Counted from the stretch's first letter, positions 36,704 to 45,947 are shown. The stretch: DNA of 64,000 nucleotides from Anaerococcus sp. Marseille-Q7828 (GCF_949769285.1 NZ_OX458331.1:1736001-1800000), one strand, 5' to 3'. Numbers and translations: made by a program. The notes: generated by a model not told the origin, from the sequence alone.

Positions 36704-38457
36704 CTTTCTTTCAAGTATTCTAGGTCAGATCCTTCTAGGTGTGGGCTTAAAACTTCTTGGCATTTCTTGTTGTAGTCATTGATCCAATCAATTTCTTCAT
36801 TTGTTAACATTTCTGTTTTGATTGGTCTGGTATCTATAGGTACATAGGTTAGGTTTTCAAATTCTAAGAATTTGCCAAATTCATTTTCGAATGCTTTTTT
36901 AACTACTGCTTGGTTTTCGATTCTGATACCGTGGCTGTTTGCAATATATAGGCCTGGTTCAACAGAAGTGAACATATTTTCTTTAAACTCAATGTCAGAG
37001 CCTTGGGCAATTCTTTGTGGTCCCTCATGTACAGTTAGTAGGTATCCTACACCGTGTCCAGTTCCGTGGAAGAAGTCCTTGCCAGCCTTCCAAAGAGGAT
37101 ATTTTGCAATAGCATCAAGCCTTTGACCAGTGGTTTTATTTTTAAATTTAGTTAAAAATACTGCTATATGAGATTTTAATACCAAGGTATAGTCAATTTT
37201 TTCATCTTCTTTTAAGTTACCTAAGGCTATAGTTCTTGTAATATCAGTAGTTCCCTCAAGATAATGAGCACCTGAGTCTATTAATATTAGTCCTTCTTTT
37301 GTGATTGTCTTTGACCCAATATTTGATGGTTCATAGTGGACAATTGCAGCATTATCCTTAAATCCAACTATAGCTTCAAAAGAATCCTCGATGAAAGTTT
37401 CATTTTCACTTCTTAATTCATGAAGTTTCTTGCTAGCCACATATTCATTTAATGTGCCAGTGCTTGCTCCAACTTCTAACCAGTTAAAGAATTTAACCAA
37501 AGTAACTCCATCGATAATGTAAGCTTCTTTTGTATTTTTTATCTCTGTTTCGTTTTTAATGGCCTTCATATTTTCAGTAATATTTGTGCCAGTAGAAATC
37601 TTTACATTAGAATTAATAGCATCGTATATAGCTACATTACATCTTTCCGGATCTAGGAAAATTCTATTTTTACCTGGAATATTTTTTAGTAATGTGAAAA
37701 TATAATCGTATGAATGGATTTTTATATTATTTTCATCAAGATAAGCCTTAACTTCATCATCAAGCTTGTTTTCATCTATGCATAGGTAAACCCTGTCTTT
37801 GCTAATCAAACAATATGATAAAACAACAGGATTGTAGTCTATATCATTGCCCCTGATGTTTAATAGCCAGCAAATATCCTCAACGGCACCAATAAAGTAG
37901 TAGTCATAGCCATTTGCATCCATGACATCACGAATTCTAGATATCTTTGACTCTGCACTTTCACCAGCGTACTTTTCATCTAGTAACCAAACTTTATCTT
38001 CTGGCAAAGCAGGCCTATCATTCCATAGTTTTGATATGTAGTCCACATCAGAAACCAAGGTCCTAGAGCCCATTGATTCGCTTAGCTTTTTGTATTCTTT
38101 GACAGAAAACACATTTCCATTAAAGGCTATTTTGCCAAATTCACTAACTACTTCGTCCAAATATTCTTCAATAGTTGGATAGTTGTCATCAGCAATTTTC
38201 ATAAGTTCAAATTCACTATTGGCTAATTCTTTGTCAGCTTGCAAGAAATATCTAGAGTCTGTCCAAAGTTTTGCCTCATCGGTTGTAACTACTGCAGTTC
38301 CAGCAGATCCGGTAAATCCGGATATAAATTCCCTATCCTTGTATGAATCGCCCAAATATTCTGATTGGTGAGGGTCAGAAGTTGGTATAATGTAAGCTTC
38401 TATTTTTCTATCATTCATCAATTTTCTTAAAGATTCTATGCGTTGGTTGATATCCAT
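36688..38457 (-). CDS. pepP: Xaa-Pro aminopeptidase (M24B family)
   Basis: Removes an N-terminal residue ahead of proline. 589 residues, the long form with two creatinase-like N-terminal domains and a C-terminal M24 pita-bread domain. Metal ligands are visible: two Asp in DSGAHYLEGTTDITRT, His in FFHGTGHGVGYLLTVHEGP, and Glu in TSVEPGLY and GIRIENQ. A C-terminal M24_C segment ends it. AAAGGAG precedes the ATG. It likely serves peptide catabolism in the cytoplasm, since no signal peptide is seen. Confidence 0.94.
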   Translation of the reverse strand: MDINQRIESLRKLMNDRKIEAYIIPTSDPHQSEYLGDSYKDREFISGFTGSAGTAVVTTDEAKLWTDSRYFLQADKELANSEFELMKIADDNYPTIEEYLDEVVSEFGKIAFNGNVFSVKEYKKLSESMGSRTLVSDVDYISKLWNDRPALPEDKVWLLDEKYAGESAESKISRIRDVMDANGYDYYFIGAVEDICWLLNIRGNDIDYNPVVLSYCLISKDRVYLCIDENKLDDEVKAYLDENNIKIHSYDYIFTLLKNIPGKNRIFLDPERCNVAIYDAINSNVKISTGTNITENMKAIKNETEIKNTKEAYIIDGVTLVKFFNWLEVGASTGTLNEYVASKKLHELRSENETFIEDSFEAIVGFKDNAAIVHYEPSNIGSKTITKEGLILIDSGAHYLEGTTDITRTIALGNLKEDEKIDYTLVLKSHIAVFLTKFKNKTTGQRLDAIAKYPLWKAGKDFFHGTGHGVGYLLTVHEGPQRIAQGSDIEFKENMFTSVEPGLYIANSHGIRIENQAVVKKAFENEFGKFLEFENLTYVPIDTRPIKTEMLTNEEIDWINDYNKKCQEVLSPHLEGSDLEYLKESCKEI

Positions 38458-38563
38458 AAATACTCCTTTAAACTCCTTATCTTAAAGTTTATATATCTCT
38501 CATATAAACTTGTTTATAGGATAACTATACTTAATATGACCACCATTTCCTAGCTTACAAGTG

Positions 38564-38592
38564 ATTGATTTTTGCCACAAATCAATTATAAT
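38564..38592 (+). promoter_or_regulatory. ychF-tdk promoter with an inverted repeat
   Basis: TTGATT (38565-38570), 16 bases, TATAAT (38587-38592). A perfect inverted repeat ATTGATTT-N7-AAATCAAT (38564-38571, 38579-38586) fills the -35 and spacer exactly, a position suited to an operator. The regulator is unknown. Confidence 0.65.
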
Positions 38593-38633
38593 ATTAACAT
38601 CGTGTAAATAAGAAAATTGAGGTGATTTAGTAT

Positions 38634-39731
38634 ATGAAACTTGGAATCGTAGGTTTGCCAAACGTTGGAAAATCAACTTTATTTAATGCTATTACCAAGG
38701 CGGGAGCTTTGGTTGCAAACTATCCTTTTGCAACTATAGATCCAAATGTTGGCCTTGTAAATGTCCCAGACCCAAGACTTGAAGTTTTGTCCGATATGAG
38801 CAATTCAAAAAAAATCGTGCCAGCTGTCATAGAATTTTATGATATAGCAGGACTTGTAAGAGGTGCTAGCAAGGGAGAAGGACTTGGCAATCAATTCTTG
38901 TCAAATATCAGAGAAACAGATGCTATTGTAGAAGTATTAAGATGTTTTGATGATCCAAATGTGACCCACGTTGATGGATCTGTTGACCCAATCCGTGATA
39001 TAGAAACCATAAATCTAGAGCTTATCTATGCTGACTTTGAAATGGTAGATAAGGTCCTAGAAAAACGTAGAAAAGTAGCCAGAAATGACAAAGAAGTTGC
39101 TAGAGAAGTTGAAGTCTTAGAAAAAGTTCATAGGGTCCTAGAAGAAGGAAAGTCAGCTAGAACATTGAGCTTAACTGATGATGAGAAAAAACTTCTCAAG
39201 GCCTACCAACTTTTGTCAAATAAGCCAATAATATATGTTTGCAATGTCAACGAAGAAGACGCTGCAGATGACGGCAAGTCCAACCCTTATGTAGAGAAGG
39301 TTCGCGACCTTGCCAAGGGAGAAAATGCAGAAGTAACCATAGTATCTGCCAAAATCGAGTATGAAATTTCTGAGCTAGAATCAGAAGAAGAAAAAAAAGA
39401 CTTCCTAGAAATGATTGGTCTTGAAGAATCTGGTCTTGATAAGGTAATACGTGATTCTTATAGAACTCTAAACCTTATATCATTTTTGACAACAGGTGAA
39501 ATGGAAACTAGGGCTTGGACTATAAAAAATGGTACAAAGGCAGTTGATGCAGCAGGTAAAATCCACTCGGATATTTCTAGAGGTTTTATTAAAGCAGAAA
39601 TCGTATCATATGATGAATTAGTAGACTCTGGTTCCCTGCTAAACGCCAAGGAAAAAGGTCTATTGAGGATGGAAGGCAAGGATTACATCATGAAAGACGG
39701 CGATGTAGTAAACTTCCGATTTAATGTTTAG
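38634..39731 (+). CDS. ychF: Redox-regulated ribosome-binding ATPase YchF (OLA1)
   Basis: Obg-related P-loop NTPase that prefers ATP, binds ribosomes and takes part in stress responses. 365 residues. P-loop GLPNVGKST at 7-15, DIAGLVRGASKGEGLGNQFL as G2/G3 region, a helical coiled-coil insertion (about 130-200), and a C-terminal TGS domain (RGFIKAEIVSYDEL ... GKDYIMKDGDVVNFRF). A GAGGTGAT ribosome site precedes the ATG. It is followed eight bases later by tdk. Confidence 0.97.
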   Translation: MKLGIVGLPNVGKSTLFNAITKAGALVANYPFATIDPNVGLVNVPDPRLEVLSDMSNSKKIVPAVIEFYDIAGLVRGASKGEGLGNQFLSNIRETDAIVEVLRCFDDPNVTHVDGSVDPIRDIETINLELIYADFEMVDKVLEKRRKVARNDKEVAREVEVLEKVHRVLEEGKSARTLSLTDDEKKLLKAYQLLSNKPIIYVCNVNEEDAADDGKSNPYVEKVRDLAKGENAEVTIVSAKIEYEISELESEEEKKDFLEMIGLEESGLDKVIRDSYRTLNLISFLTTGEMETRAWTIKNGTKAVDAAGKIHSDISRGFIKAEIVSYDELVDSGSLLNAKEKGLLRMEGKDYIMKDGDVVNFRFNV

Positions 39732-39739
39732 GATATGAA

Positions 39740-40351
39740 ATGAAGAAACAAGGAAAACTAATAGTTCATACCGGTTCAATGTTCTCAGGCAAAACCACTT
39801 CACTATGGCGCGAGCTTTATAGGATGAAGATTGCAAATTACAAAATAGCTGCCTTTAAACCAGCAGTTGATGACAGGGATGATGAAAGAAAGATAGTTAG
39901 TCATGATAATCTAGAACTAGATGCAATAAAAGTCGAAGACTTAAATGATATTTTAGACTATGCAACCAACCATGAACTTGATGCAATTGGCATAGATGAA
40001 GTTCAATTTTTTCCAAATGATCCAACAGAAGTCATAGATATTTTTAATAAGCTAATGGAGAAAAATATAACCATAGTTGTATCAGGACTTGATATGGACT
40101 TTAAGACTAGGCCATTTGAAATCATAAAAGAAATCATGCCTATAGCAGATGAGCTAACCAAACACCACGCCATCTGTGCATCATGCGGTGAAGATGCCTG
40201 GGCTTCTTATAGGAAATCTGCTGATGAATCTAGGATTCAAATAGGATCTAAAGATAAGTATGAACCTCTTTGCAGAGAATGTTACAACCAAAAAATGAGC
40301 GAAAGAGAAAAAACCAAAAACCAAATTTCACTAGAAGAATTGGACAATTAA
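39740..40351 (+). CDS. tdk: Thymidine kinase
   Basis: Type II thymidine kinase of the salvage pathway, 203 residues. P-loop GSMFSGKT at 12-19, Walker B-like IGIDEVQFF with the catalytic Glu, the lasso region near the C-terminus, and a zinc site made of CASC and CREC pairs. An AGGAT box lies six bases before the ATG. It forms a small operon with ychF and ends within a terminator. Confidence 0.96.
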   Translation: MKKQGKLIVHTGSMFSGKTTSLWRELYRMKIANYKIAAFKPAVDDRDDERKIVSHDNLELDAIKVEDLNDILDYATNHELDAIGIDEVQFFPNDPTEVIDIFNKLMEKNITIVVSGLDMDFKTRPFEIIKEIMPIADELTKHHAICASCGEDAWASYRKSADESRIQIGSKDKYEPLCRECYNQKMSEREKTKNQISLEELDN

Positions 40352-40369
40352 GTTCATTCTTCTTTTTTT
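40334..40369 (+). terminator. Terminator after tdk
   Basis: GAAGAAT (40334-40340) pairs with ATTCTTC (40356-40362), followed by seven T. The stop codon of tdk lies in the loop. Confidence 0.75.
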
Positions 40370-40433
40370 GTGTATAATAAGTCTATCTTATATTATTATA
40401 TAAGTATGAGGTAAATATCCTTTTAAAAAGACA

Positions 40434-40471
40434 AAGAAAAAAAGCCTTAAAGTTTTTAACTTTAGGGCTTT
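40434..40471 (-). terminator. Terminator after the GNAT gene
   Basis: On the minus strand a stem of AAAGCC-x-TAAAGTT / AACTTTA-x-GGCTTT type (40441-40471) with a TTT loop and one mismatch, followed by T-rich sequence. The gap 40370-40440 between the two converging genes holds only AT-rich DNA without a recognisable element. Confidence 0.75.
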
Positions 40472-41007
40472 TACATATTCAAAAGTTTTATATTGTCATT
40501 GACAAAATCATCATCAAAGATATTTAAATAAGTTTCCATATACTCGTCTATACCAGCATCTTTTGTAGTAGCCATAAGTTCCATCTCTATGCCAAAATAG
40601 TCTACTTCAGCATCAAGAATTTTGAAGCCATTTCTGATATAAAAGGCCTTTCTCCTATTTCTCAAACTATAGTCATCTGCATCCTTAAACTTAGTTGACT
40701 CGATTTCAATCATCAAATCATCATATTTTTCCTTTAGTAACTTTAAGGACTTACTTCCATAGCCCATACCTCTTAATCTAGGGTCAATGGCAAAGTACGA
40801 AAGCAAGTGAATATTTTCATTTAGGTAAATTACTGCAAAACCAATATTTTTATCATTATGATTGATAAGGTCTATTTCTATCAAACCCTTATTATATAGG
40901 TCATAGAGATCAGAAGTATCAATGCGTTCATCTCCTGGGAAAGCAGAAAAATATAAATTTTCAAAAAATTCTTTATTCTTCTGACTGGGTGTATTTATTA
41001 AGTCCAT
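40471..41007 (-). CDS. GNAT family N-acetyltransferase
   Basis: 178 residues. The acetyl-CoA-binding motif A is FAIDPRLRGMGYGSKSLKLL (about 75-94), preceded by the hydrophobic strand IHLLSYFAI. The acceptor substrate cannot be told. The frame extends to 41016 (a GTG), but the ATG at 41005-41007 has AGGTGTGG ahead. It follows map closely (12 bases) and is probably co-transcribed. Confidence 0.85.
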   Translation of the reverse strand: MDLINTPSQKNKEFFENLYFSAFPGDERIDTSDLYDLYNKGLIEIDLINHNDKNIGFAVIYLNENIHLLSYFAIDPRLRGMGYGSKSLKLLKEKYDDLMIEIESTKFKDADDYSLRNRRKAFYIRNGFKILDAEVDYFGIEMELMATTKDAGIDEYMETYLNIFDDDFVNDNIKLLNM

Positions 41008-41019
41008 AGACCACACCTA

Positions 41020-41826
41020 TTAAAATTTATAAGATTTTATAAAGTCTTTATCTTCTTCAGTCAATGAATATTTGCTCTGGTCGGTGATTACCTCAGGACC
41101 ATCTTCGTGAATTATTAGTTGGTGTTCAAATTGGCAAACATTTGATCCATCACGAGTCTTGGCAACCCATCCATTGTCTTCTAGTTCCATTGGCCAATTG
41201 CCGCTAGCTATCATAGGTTCTATAGTAAAGACCATGCCAGTTTGTATACGTGGACCCCTATGAGCTTTGCCATAATGAGGCACTTGTGGGTCTTCGTGCA
41301 TTTCTTTGCCTATACCGTGGCCTATAAAATCACGTATAACTGAAAAATCATTTTCTACTTCGCAGTATTCTTGGATAGCATGGCCAATATCACCAATCCT
41401 ATTGCCAACAACTGCTGCCTTTACCCCACGATTTAGGGCTTCTAGTGTCACATCCATTAGCTTTTGATCCCTGTCAGCCAATTCACCAACTTTGTAAGAC
41501 CAGCAAGAATCAGCTAGTCCCCCATCAAGGTCAATTACGTTGTCAATTGAAACTATATCCCCCTCTTTGAGAACATAATCGCTTGGAAAACCGTGACATA
41601 TCTCATCATTTACTGATATGCAAAGTGTATATGGAAAACCACTATAACCAAGTTGAGCTGGTACTGCTTTTTTGTGATCAACTATAAATTTGTGGGCAAA
41701 GTCATCTAAGGACTTTGTAGTCATTCCTGGCCTTATAACTTCTCTAAGTGCTAGATGAGTTTGGCATAATATTTCTGCTGCCTTTCTCATCTTTTCAAAA
41801 TCTTTTTCTGTATATAATCTTATCAT
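41020..41826 (-). CDS. map: Methionine aminopeptidase, type I
   Basis: Removes the initiator Met from new proteins. 268 residues. All five metal ligands are present: D95 (SIDN), D106 (LADS), H170 (GHGIG), E203 (TIEPM) and E234 (FEHQ). The IDN...ADSCWSYKVG segment differs slightly from the common Map form, like some secondary Firmicutes paralogues, so this may not be the only Map in the genome. It is not next to secY/adk, where the main map usually lies. GAGAGG precedes the ATG. Confidence 0.94.
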   Translation of the reverse strand: MIRLYTEKDFEKMRKAAEILCQTHLALREVIRPGMTTKSLDDFAHKFIVDHKKAVPAQLGYSGFPYTLCISVNDEICHGFPSDYVLKEGDIVSIDNVIDLDGGLADSCWSYKVGELADRDQKLMDVTLEALNRGVKAAVVGNRIGDIGHAIQEYCEVENDFSVIRDFIGHGIGKEMHEDPQVPHYGKAHRGPRIQTGMVFTIEPMIASGNWPMELEDNGWVAKTRDGSNVCQFEHQLIIHEDGPEVITDQSKYSLTEEDKDFIKSYKF

Positions 41827-41868
41827 TCTAACCTCTCAATAAAATAAAGCGACCGAGGCCGCTTAATC

Positions 41869-42666
41869 TTACATTTTCTTTGTTGCAATATAAGTGTATT
41901 TCTCGGATTCAATCTTTGGATTTATATCCCAGCCACTTGTCATTGCTAAAGATTTACCAAGTTCATCAATATAATACATTATTATACCTGCATCTATTAA
42001 ATTTACATCTCCTTGGTAGTCTTCTATATATAGATTTATCTCATCATCTACTATTACAAATCTCCACTCTTGCTTGTTTTGAGCTGATGGAGCAAATTTG
42101 GCATAGTCAAATATATCATTTAGGCCTCTTTGTTCTAAGTCTTCATCTGTAGCTGGTGTGTCAAAATCACCTAAGAAAACTAAATCTTCTGTAGCAATTC
42201 TGTCATCGTATTTGTGAGTACGAACTTCATCGCTAAGTGGATAACCGATAGCTAGTAATATGTTAATCTTTCCTTCTGAATAATTGAAGGCTGATTGTTT
42301 TACTGTATCTTCTACTCCATCAAGTGTTATCCAGCAATTTCCTAGGCCAATTTCATTTAGTTTAGTAATTATTTCTTCAAGTCCATAAGCACCCTTAACA
42401 AGTGTTGATGGATCATTGTTTTTTGCATCAAGAGCTATATAAGCAGGTGCTTTGATCATTACTCCGCTATAACCTGCCACTCCATTAAGAGCATTGTAAA
42501 CTGAATCACCATCAGTATTTAGTAAGAAGCTTAGACTTTCTTTGCCTAGTTTTTCTGCTTCTTCATCTACTATGGCATATACTTTCTTTAATGTTCCTTC
42601 ATCTAATTTTGTATCTTTATAATCTCTAGTTGAAGTTCTAGATTTTAGAAAATTTGTTGTTAGCAT
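41869..42666 (-). CDS. Nitroreductase family protein
   Basis: 265 residues. It looks like a TM1586-type nitroreductase: SRTSTRDYKD at the start (FMN-binding Arg/Ser segment), APAYIALDAK, GLGNCWITLDG and FAPSAQNKQEWRFVI in the second half, suggesting a monomer made of two nitroreductase-like halves. It would bind FMN and reduce an unknown substrate with NAD(P)H. The ATG at 42664-42666 has GGGGGA seven bases ahead; a further ATG 12 bases upstream lies inside that ribosome site and is less likely. Confidence 0.85.
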   Translation of the reverse strand: MLTTNFLKSRTSTRDYKDTKLDEGTLKKVYAIVDEEAEKLGKESLSFLLNTDGDSVYNALNGVAGYSGVMIKAPAYIALDAKNNDPSTLVKGAYGLEEIITKLNEIGLGNCWITLDGVEDTVKQSAFNYSEGKINILLAIGYPLSDEVRTHKYDDRIATEDLVFLGDFDTPATDEDLEQRGLNDIFDYAKFAPSAQNKQEWRFVIVDDEINLYIEDYQGDVNLIDAGIIMYYIDELGKSLAMTSGWDINPKIESEKYTYIATKKM

Positions 42667-42724
42667 TTTATCCCCCATATATGTATTTAATATTATTTTA
42701 CCATATTTCTATAAATTTTTATAT

Positions 42725-42732
42725 GGTATGAT
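42725..42732 (+). promoter_or_regulatory. Helicase gene -10 box giving a leaderless transcript
   Basis: TGG-TATGAT (TATGAT at 42727-42732) with no convincing -35. The expected transcription start (42739) is the first base of the helicase ATG; no Shine-Dalgarno is present. Confidence 0.5.
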
Positions 42733-42738
42733 AATTCT

Positions 42739-44544
42739 ATGAAACTAACAGACAAACAAATACTAGCAAAAAATCATAAAATTGGCCCTTGTATGGTCCT
42801 AGCAGTACCTGGAGCAGGAAAGACAACCATGCTATTAGAGCGAATTGATGAGCTTTCAAAGGAAATTAATCCTGAAAAAATCCTATCTCTAACTTTTTCG
42901 AGGACTCAGGCTATGGATATGAAAAAAAGATTTGAAAGAAAAGAAGCCATAGACTACAAAACGAATTTTATGACAATCCATGCTTTTTGCTACCTAGTGA
43001 TTAGAAATTATTACAAAAGGCAAAATCGCAAGCTTAAAATCTTGGAAAGTGATGATTCCTACAACAAGTACAATCTCATACAAAAAATATATTTTGACAT
43101 AAATAATCGCACTATGAGCAATGAAGACCTAAAAAACTTTTTTTCCTACGTGGGTTACATGAGAAATTCCCTATCTGACATATCCTATCTTAAAAAATCT
43201 GATATCAAAAATATAGAAAAGATTTATAGGATATATGAAAACTTCAAAAAAGAAAATTTTTATATTGACTTTGACGATATGCAGACTTTAGCTTACAAGC
43301 TCCTATCCGAAGATTCACACTTATTAAAATCTGTTAAGAACAAATACAAGTACATACAACTAGACGAGGGGCAAGATACTTCTCTATTGCAATTTAAAAT
43401 CCTTGAAAAAATAGTCTACCCAGAAAATAATCTCATGGTAGTAGCTGATGATGACCAGTCCATTTACGGTTTTAGGGCTGCCAATCCAGAGTACCTATTA
43501 AACTTTACAAATGTTTTTAAAGATGCAAAGATTATTACAATGAATGAAAATCACAGGTCCTCTACTCAAATTGTCAATGTGAGCGATAGCTTTATAAAGC
43601 AAAATAAAAATAGGTACGAAAAAGAAATATTTACCAATAATCCTCCAAGAAACAAGGTAAATCTAGTCTGCAGAAAAGATTCATATGATGCCTACAAATA
43701 CATAATAAATCACATAGAAGATGGTAAAACAAATGCGATTTTATATAGGAACAACATCTCCTCCCTAAATCTAGTGAGTTTTCTCATGGAAGATAAGATC
43801 AAATTTGCTATAAATAGTGGATCCTATGATTTCTTTGACTCTATAGTCATCAAAGATATGGAAAAAATAATTTATTTCTCAGAAAATCCAGACGATGTAG
43901 AAGTTTTTTCTGATATTTATTACAAGATAAAAACTTACCTAAGTAAAGAAGAGGTCGCACAACTCGAATATAAACCAATTAACTCCAGCATATTTGACTA
44001 TCTCTATGAAACTATAGATGATGAGAAAGCCTACAATCTCATGGATAAGGAAAAACAGATAAAGCACATAAAAAAGTTTACTATAGATCGCAAGATCTCC
44101 TATATTTATTCCTATATGGGTTACAAAGACTACATCAAAATGTTCTCATCAAAATACAATGAAGTAATTTTCAACAAGGACTTATACCTTGAAAGTATTA
44201 TTAATTTTACTAAGGGGCTAAAAACTATAGATGAATTTTACGAAAGAATTGAGACCTACAAGAATTATGTCAACAGAAATAAAAATTCTAATCTAATCCT
44301 TTCAACCATCCACAAGTCCAAGGGGCTGGAGTACGACAATGTTTTTGTCGTAGACCTAGTCAAAAATGAGTTTCCAATGATAGTTGACCAAGATGATAAG
44401 GAAAACGAACTAGAAGAAGAACGTAGAGTTTTTTATGTAGCTATGACCAGGGCTAGGGAAAATCTCCACCTAATAAGCCTCAAAAAACGCTTTGGAATCA
44501 AGGTCGAGCCGTCTCCTTTCTACCTAGATATTAAAAATCAATAA
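42739..44544 (+). CDS. UvrD/PcrA-like superfamily 1 helicase (short form)
   Basis: 601 residues, over 100 shorter than PcrA or UvrD. Motifs: Q (ILAKNHK-like), Walker A LAVPGAGKTT (21-30), Ia LSFTRTQAMDMKKRF, II LDEGQDTS, III ADDDQSIYGFRAANPE, V STIHKSKGLEYDNVFVVDLV and VI YVAMTRARENLHL. The 2B/1B insertions look reduced, explaining the length. It translocates 3'-5' on single-stranded DNA by family. It stands alone, not next to ligA or pcrB, so it is probably an accessory helicase rather than the main PcrA. Confidence 0.9.
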   Translation: MKLTDKQILAKNHKIGPCMVLAVPGAGKTTMLLERIDELSKEINPEKILSLTFSRTQAMDMKKRFERKEAIDYKTNFMTIHAFCYLVIRNYYKRQNRKLKILESDDSYNKYNLIQKIYFDINNRTMSNEDLKNFFSYVGYMRNSLSDISYLKKSDIKNIEKIYRIYENFKKENFYIDFDDMQTLAYKLLSEDSHLLKSVKNKYKYIQLDEGQDTSLLQFKILEKIVYPENNLMVVADDDQSIYGFRAANPEYLLNFTNVFKDAKIITMNENHRSSTQIVNVSDSFIKQNKNRYEKEIFTNNPPRNKVNLVCRKDSYDAYKYIINHIEDGKTNAILYRNNISSLNLVSFLMEDKIKFAINSGSYDFFDSIVIKDMEKIIYFSENPDDVEVFSDIYYKIKTYLSKEEVAQLEYKPINSSIFDYLYETIDDEKAYNLMDKEKQIKHIKKFTIDRKISYIYSYMGYKDYIKMFSSKYNEVIFNKDLYLESIINFTKGLKTIDEFYERIETYKNYVNRNKNSNLILSTIHKSKGLEYDNVFVVDLVKNEFPMIVDQDDKENELEEERRVFYVAMTRARENLHLISLKKRFGIKVEPSPFYLDIKNQ

Positions 44545-44592
44545 TTAGGGTAAATATATAAGGACTCGATGTAAGATACAAAGGAGATATTA

Positions 44593-45102
44593 ATGAAAAA
44601 AATAGCAGTGCTAATTGAAAATAATTTTGAAGAAAGTGAATTACTTTATCCTTACCATAGATTTAGAGAAGATTTTGAAGTGGACCTAGTAGGTACAGAA
44701 AAAGATACGGAATATGTCGGCAAATCTGGTGGATTAAAAGTAAAATCTGACCTAGCTAGTAAAGATGTAAAAGCAAGCGACTACGACGGTGTATATATTC
44801 CAGGTGGATATTCTCCAGATGCTATGAGAAAATGTGAAGCTACAGTTAAATTTGTAAAAGAAATGCATGAAGCTGGTAAAGTTGTTGGAGCTGTATGCCA
44901 CGGTCCATGGGTCCTAGTAGAAGCAGACATCCTAGAAGGTGTAAAGGCAACATCAGTAAAAACTATCAGCACTGATGTGAAAAATGCTGGTGCAAACTGG
45001 GTTGACGAAGAAACTGTAGTTGATCAAAAAATTATAACAGCAAGAACACCAAAAGACTTGCCAGTTCAAATCAAAACTTTTGTAGAAGAACTTTCAAAAT
45101 AA
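44593..45102 (+). CDS. DJ-1/PfpI family protein
   Basis: 169 residues, the YraA/YhbO/PfpI type once called intracellular protease I. The nucleophile elbow is GAVCHGPW with C102, next to H103; Glu in NNFEESELLYP (about 13-16) completes the likely site. Family members act on glyoxal-modified substrates or as stress chaperones; a protease role is doubtful. AAGGAG lies before the ATG, and a strong terminator follows. It comes 48 bases after the helicase gene. Confidence 0.92.
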   Translation: MKKIAVLIENNFEESELLYPYHRFREDFEVDLVGTEKDTEYVGKSGGLKVKSDLASKDVKASDYDGVYIPGGYSPDAMRKCEATVKFVKEMHEAGKVVGAVCHGPWVLVEADILEGVKATSVKTISTDVKNAGANWVDEETVVDQKIITARTPKDLPVQIKTFVEELSK

Positions 45103-45107
45103 AGCTA

Positions 45108-45135
45108 AGACCTGCTCAAACGCAGGTCTCTTTTT
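45108..45135 (+). terminator. Terminator after the DJ-1/PfpI gene
   Basis: AGACCTGC-TCAAAC-GCAGGTCT (45108-45129), perfect 8-bp stem, then CTTTTT. Confidence 0.88.
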
Positions 45136-45224
45136 GTCTTAATTGAACCTAAAATAACTTAAAAAATAAGCTACATATACTCCTTTTTTAATTAAGATTT
45201 TAAACTAAACTATTAATAAAACAG

Positions 45225-45233
45225 TGTTATAAT
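45225..45233 (+). promoter_or_regulatory. Membrane acyltransferase -10 box giving a leaderless transcript
   Basis: TGT-TATAAT (TATAAT 45228-45233), a perfect extended -10; the -35 is weak. The expected start of transcription (45240) is the A of the ATG, and no ribosome site is present. Confidence 0.6.
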
Positions 45234-45239
45234 ATAAGT

Positions 45240-45947
45240 ATGAAGAGAAATTATTTTATAGACAAATTCCGTGGATTTACCATAATTTCTATGGTATTAT
45301 TCCACCTTATGTATAACATCGACTACTACTGGCAAGTTTCTTGGTATGACGGGACACTTTTAAATAAGATTTGGCAGCTATCAATAGCCACATCTTTTTT
45401 TACTATTTCTGGCCTAACATCCAATTTTTTAAATGCCAGTAAAAATATCAAAAGGGGTATTATCACATCACTCATCGGCCTTGCCATAAGTCTTGTAACC
45501 TACCTATTTGCTCCCGAACAGTCAATAATTTGGGGAGTTTTAAATGGACTTGGAGCTGCCATGATAATAACAGGACTTTTGCAAAAATATCTTAAGATAA
45601 ATGATAAGTTATTTTTTGTATTTTTCTTATTATTTATCATAACTTACAATGTACCGAGAGGGTCCTTGTATGGTATATTCAAAAATTTATATGACAAAAA
45701 CTTATTTATCCTAGGTTTTCCTGGAGAATCTTTTGCTTCTAGTGATTATTTTCCTATAATCCCTTGGCTTTTTATATTTATAGGAGGATACTTACTAGGA
45801 AAATTTGTAAATATCAAAGACAAATCTTCAAAAACTAATGACTCATTCTTAGCAAAAATCGGCCGTCATTCTATGGAAATTTACCTAGCCCATCAGATAA
45901 TTTTGTATCCCCTTGTCACACTTATCTATAATTTGACACAAAAATAA
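45240..45947 (+). CDS. DUF1624/HGSNAT-like membrane protein (acyltransferase-like)
   Basis: 235 residues with about seven membrane segments. The start RNYFIDKFRGFTIISMVLFHLMYN resembles the heparan-alpha-glucosaminide N-acetyltransferase catalytic domain (DUF1624), with a conserved Arg-Gly and a His in the first helix (FRGF and VLFHL). GVLNGLGAAMI and HSMEIYLAHQ near the end are also typical of this acyl-transfer fold. It may acetylate an envelope sugar; the acceptor is unknown. It starts without a Shine-Dalgarno, directly downstream of an extended -10. Confidence 0.8.
   Translation: MKRNYFIDKFRGFTIISMVLFHLMYNIDYYWQVSWYDGTLLNKIWQLSIATSFFTISGLTSNFLNASKNIKRGIITSLIGLAISLVTYLFAPEQSIIWGVLNGLGAAMIITGLLQKYLKINDKLFFVFFLLFIITYNVPRGSLYGIFKNLYDKNLFILGFPGESFASSDYFPIIPWLFIFIGGYLLGKFVNIKDKSSKTNDSFLAKIGRHSMEIYLAHQIILYPLVTLIYNLTQK

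Noticed and set aside
40370-40440. Small gene or RNA between tdk and the GNAT gene
   Set aside because: Only an ATG-AGG-TAA triplet and AT-rich sequence between two converging terminators; nothing supports a product.
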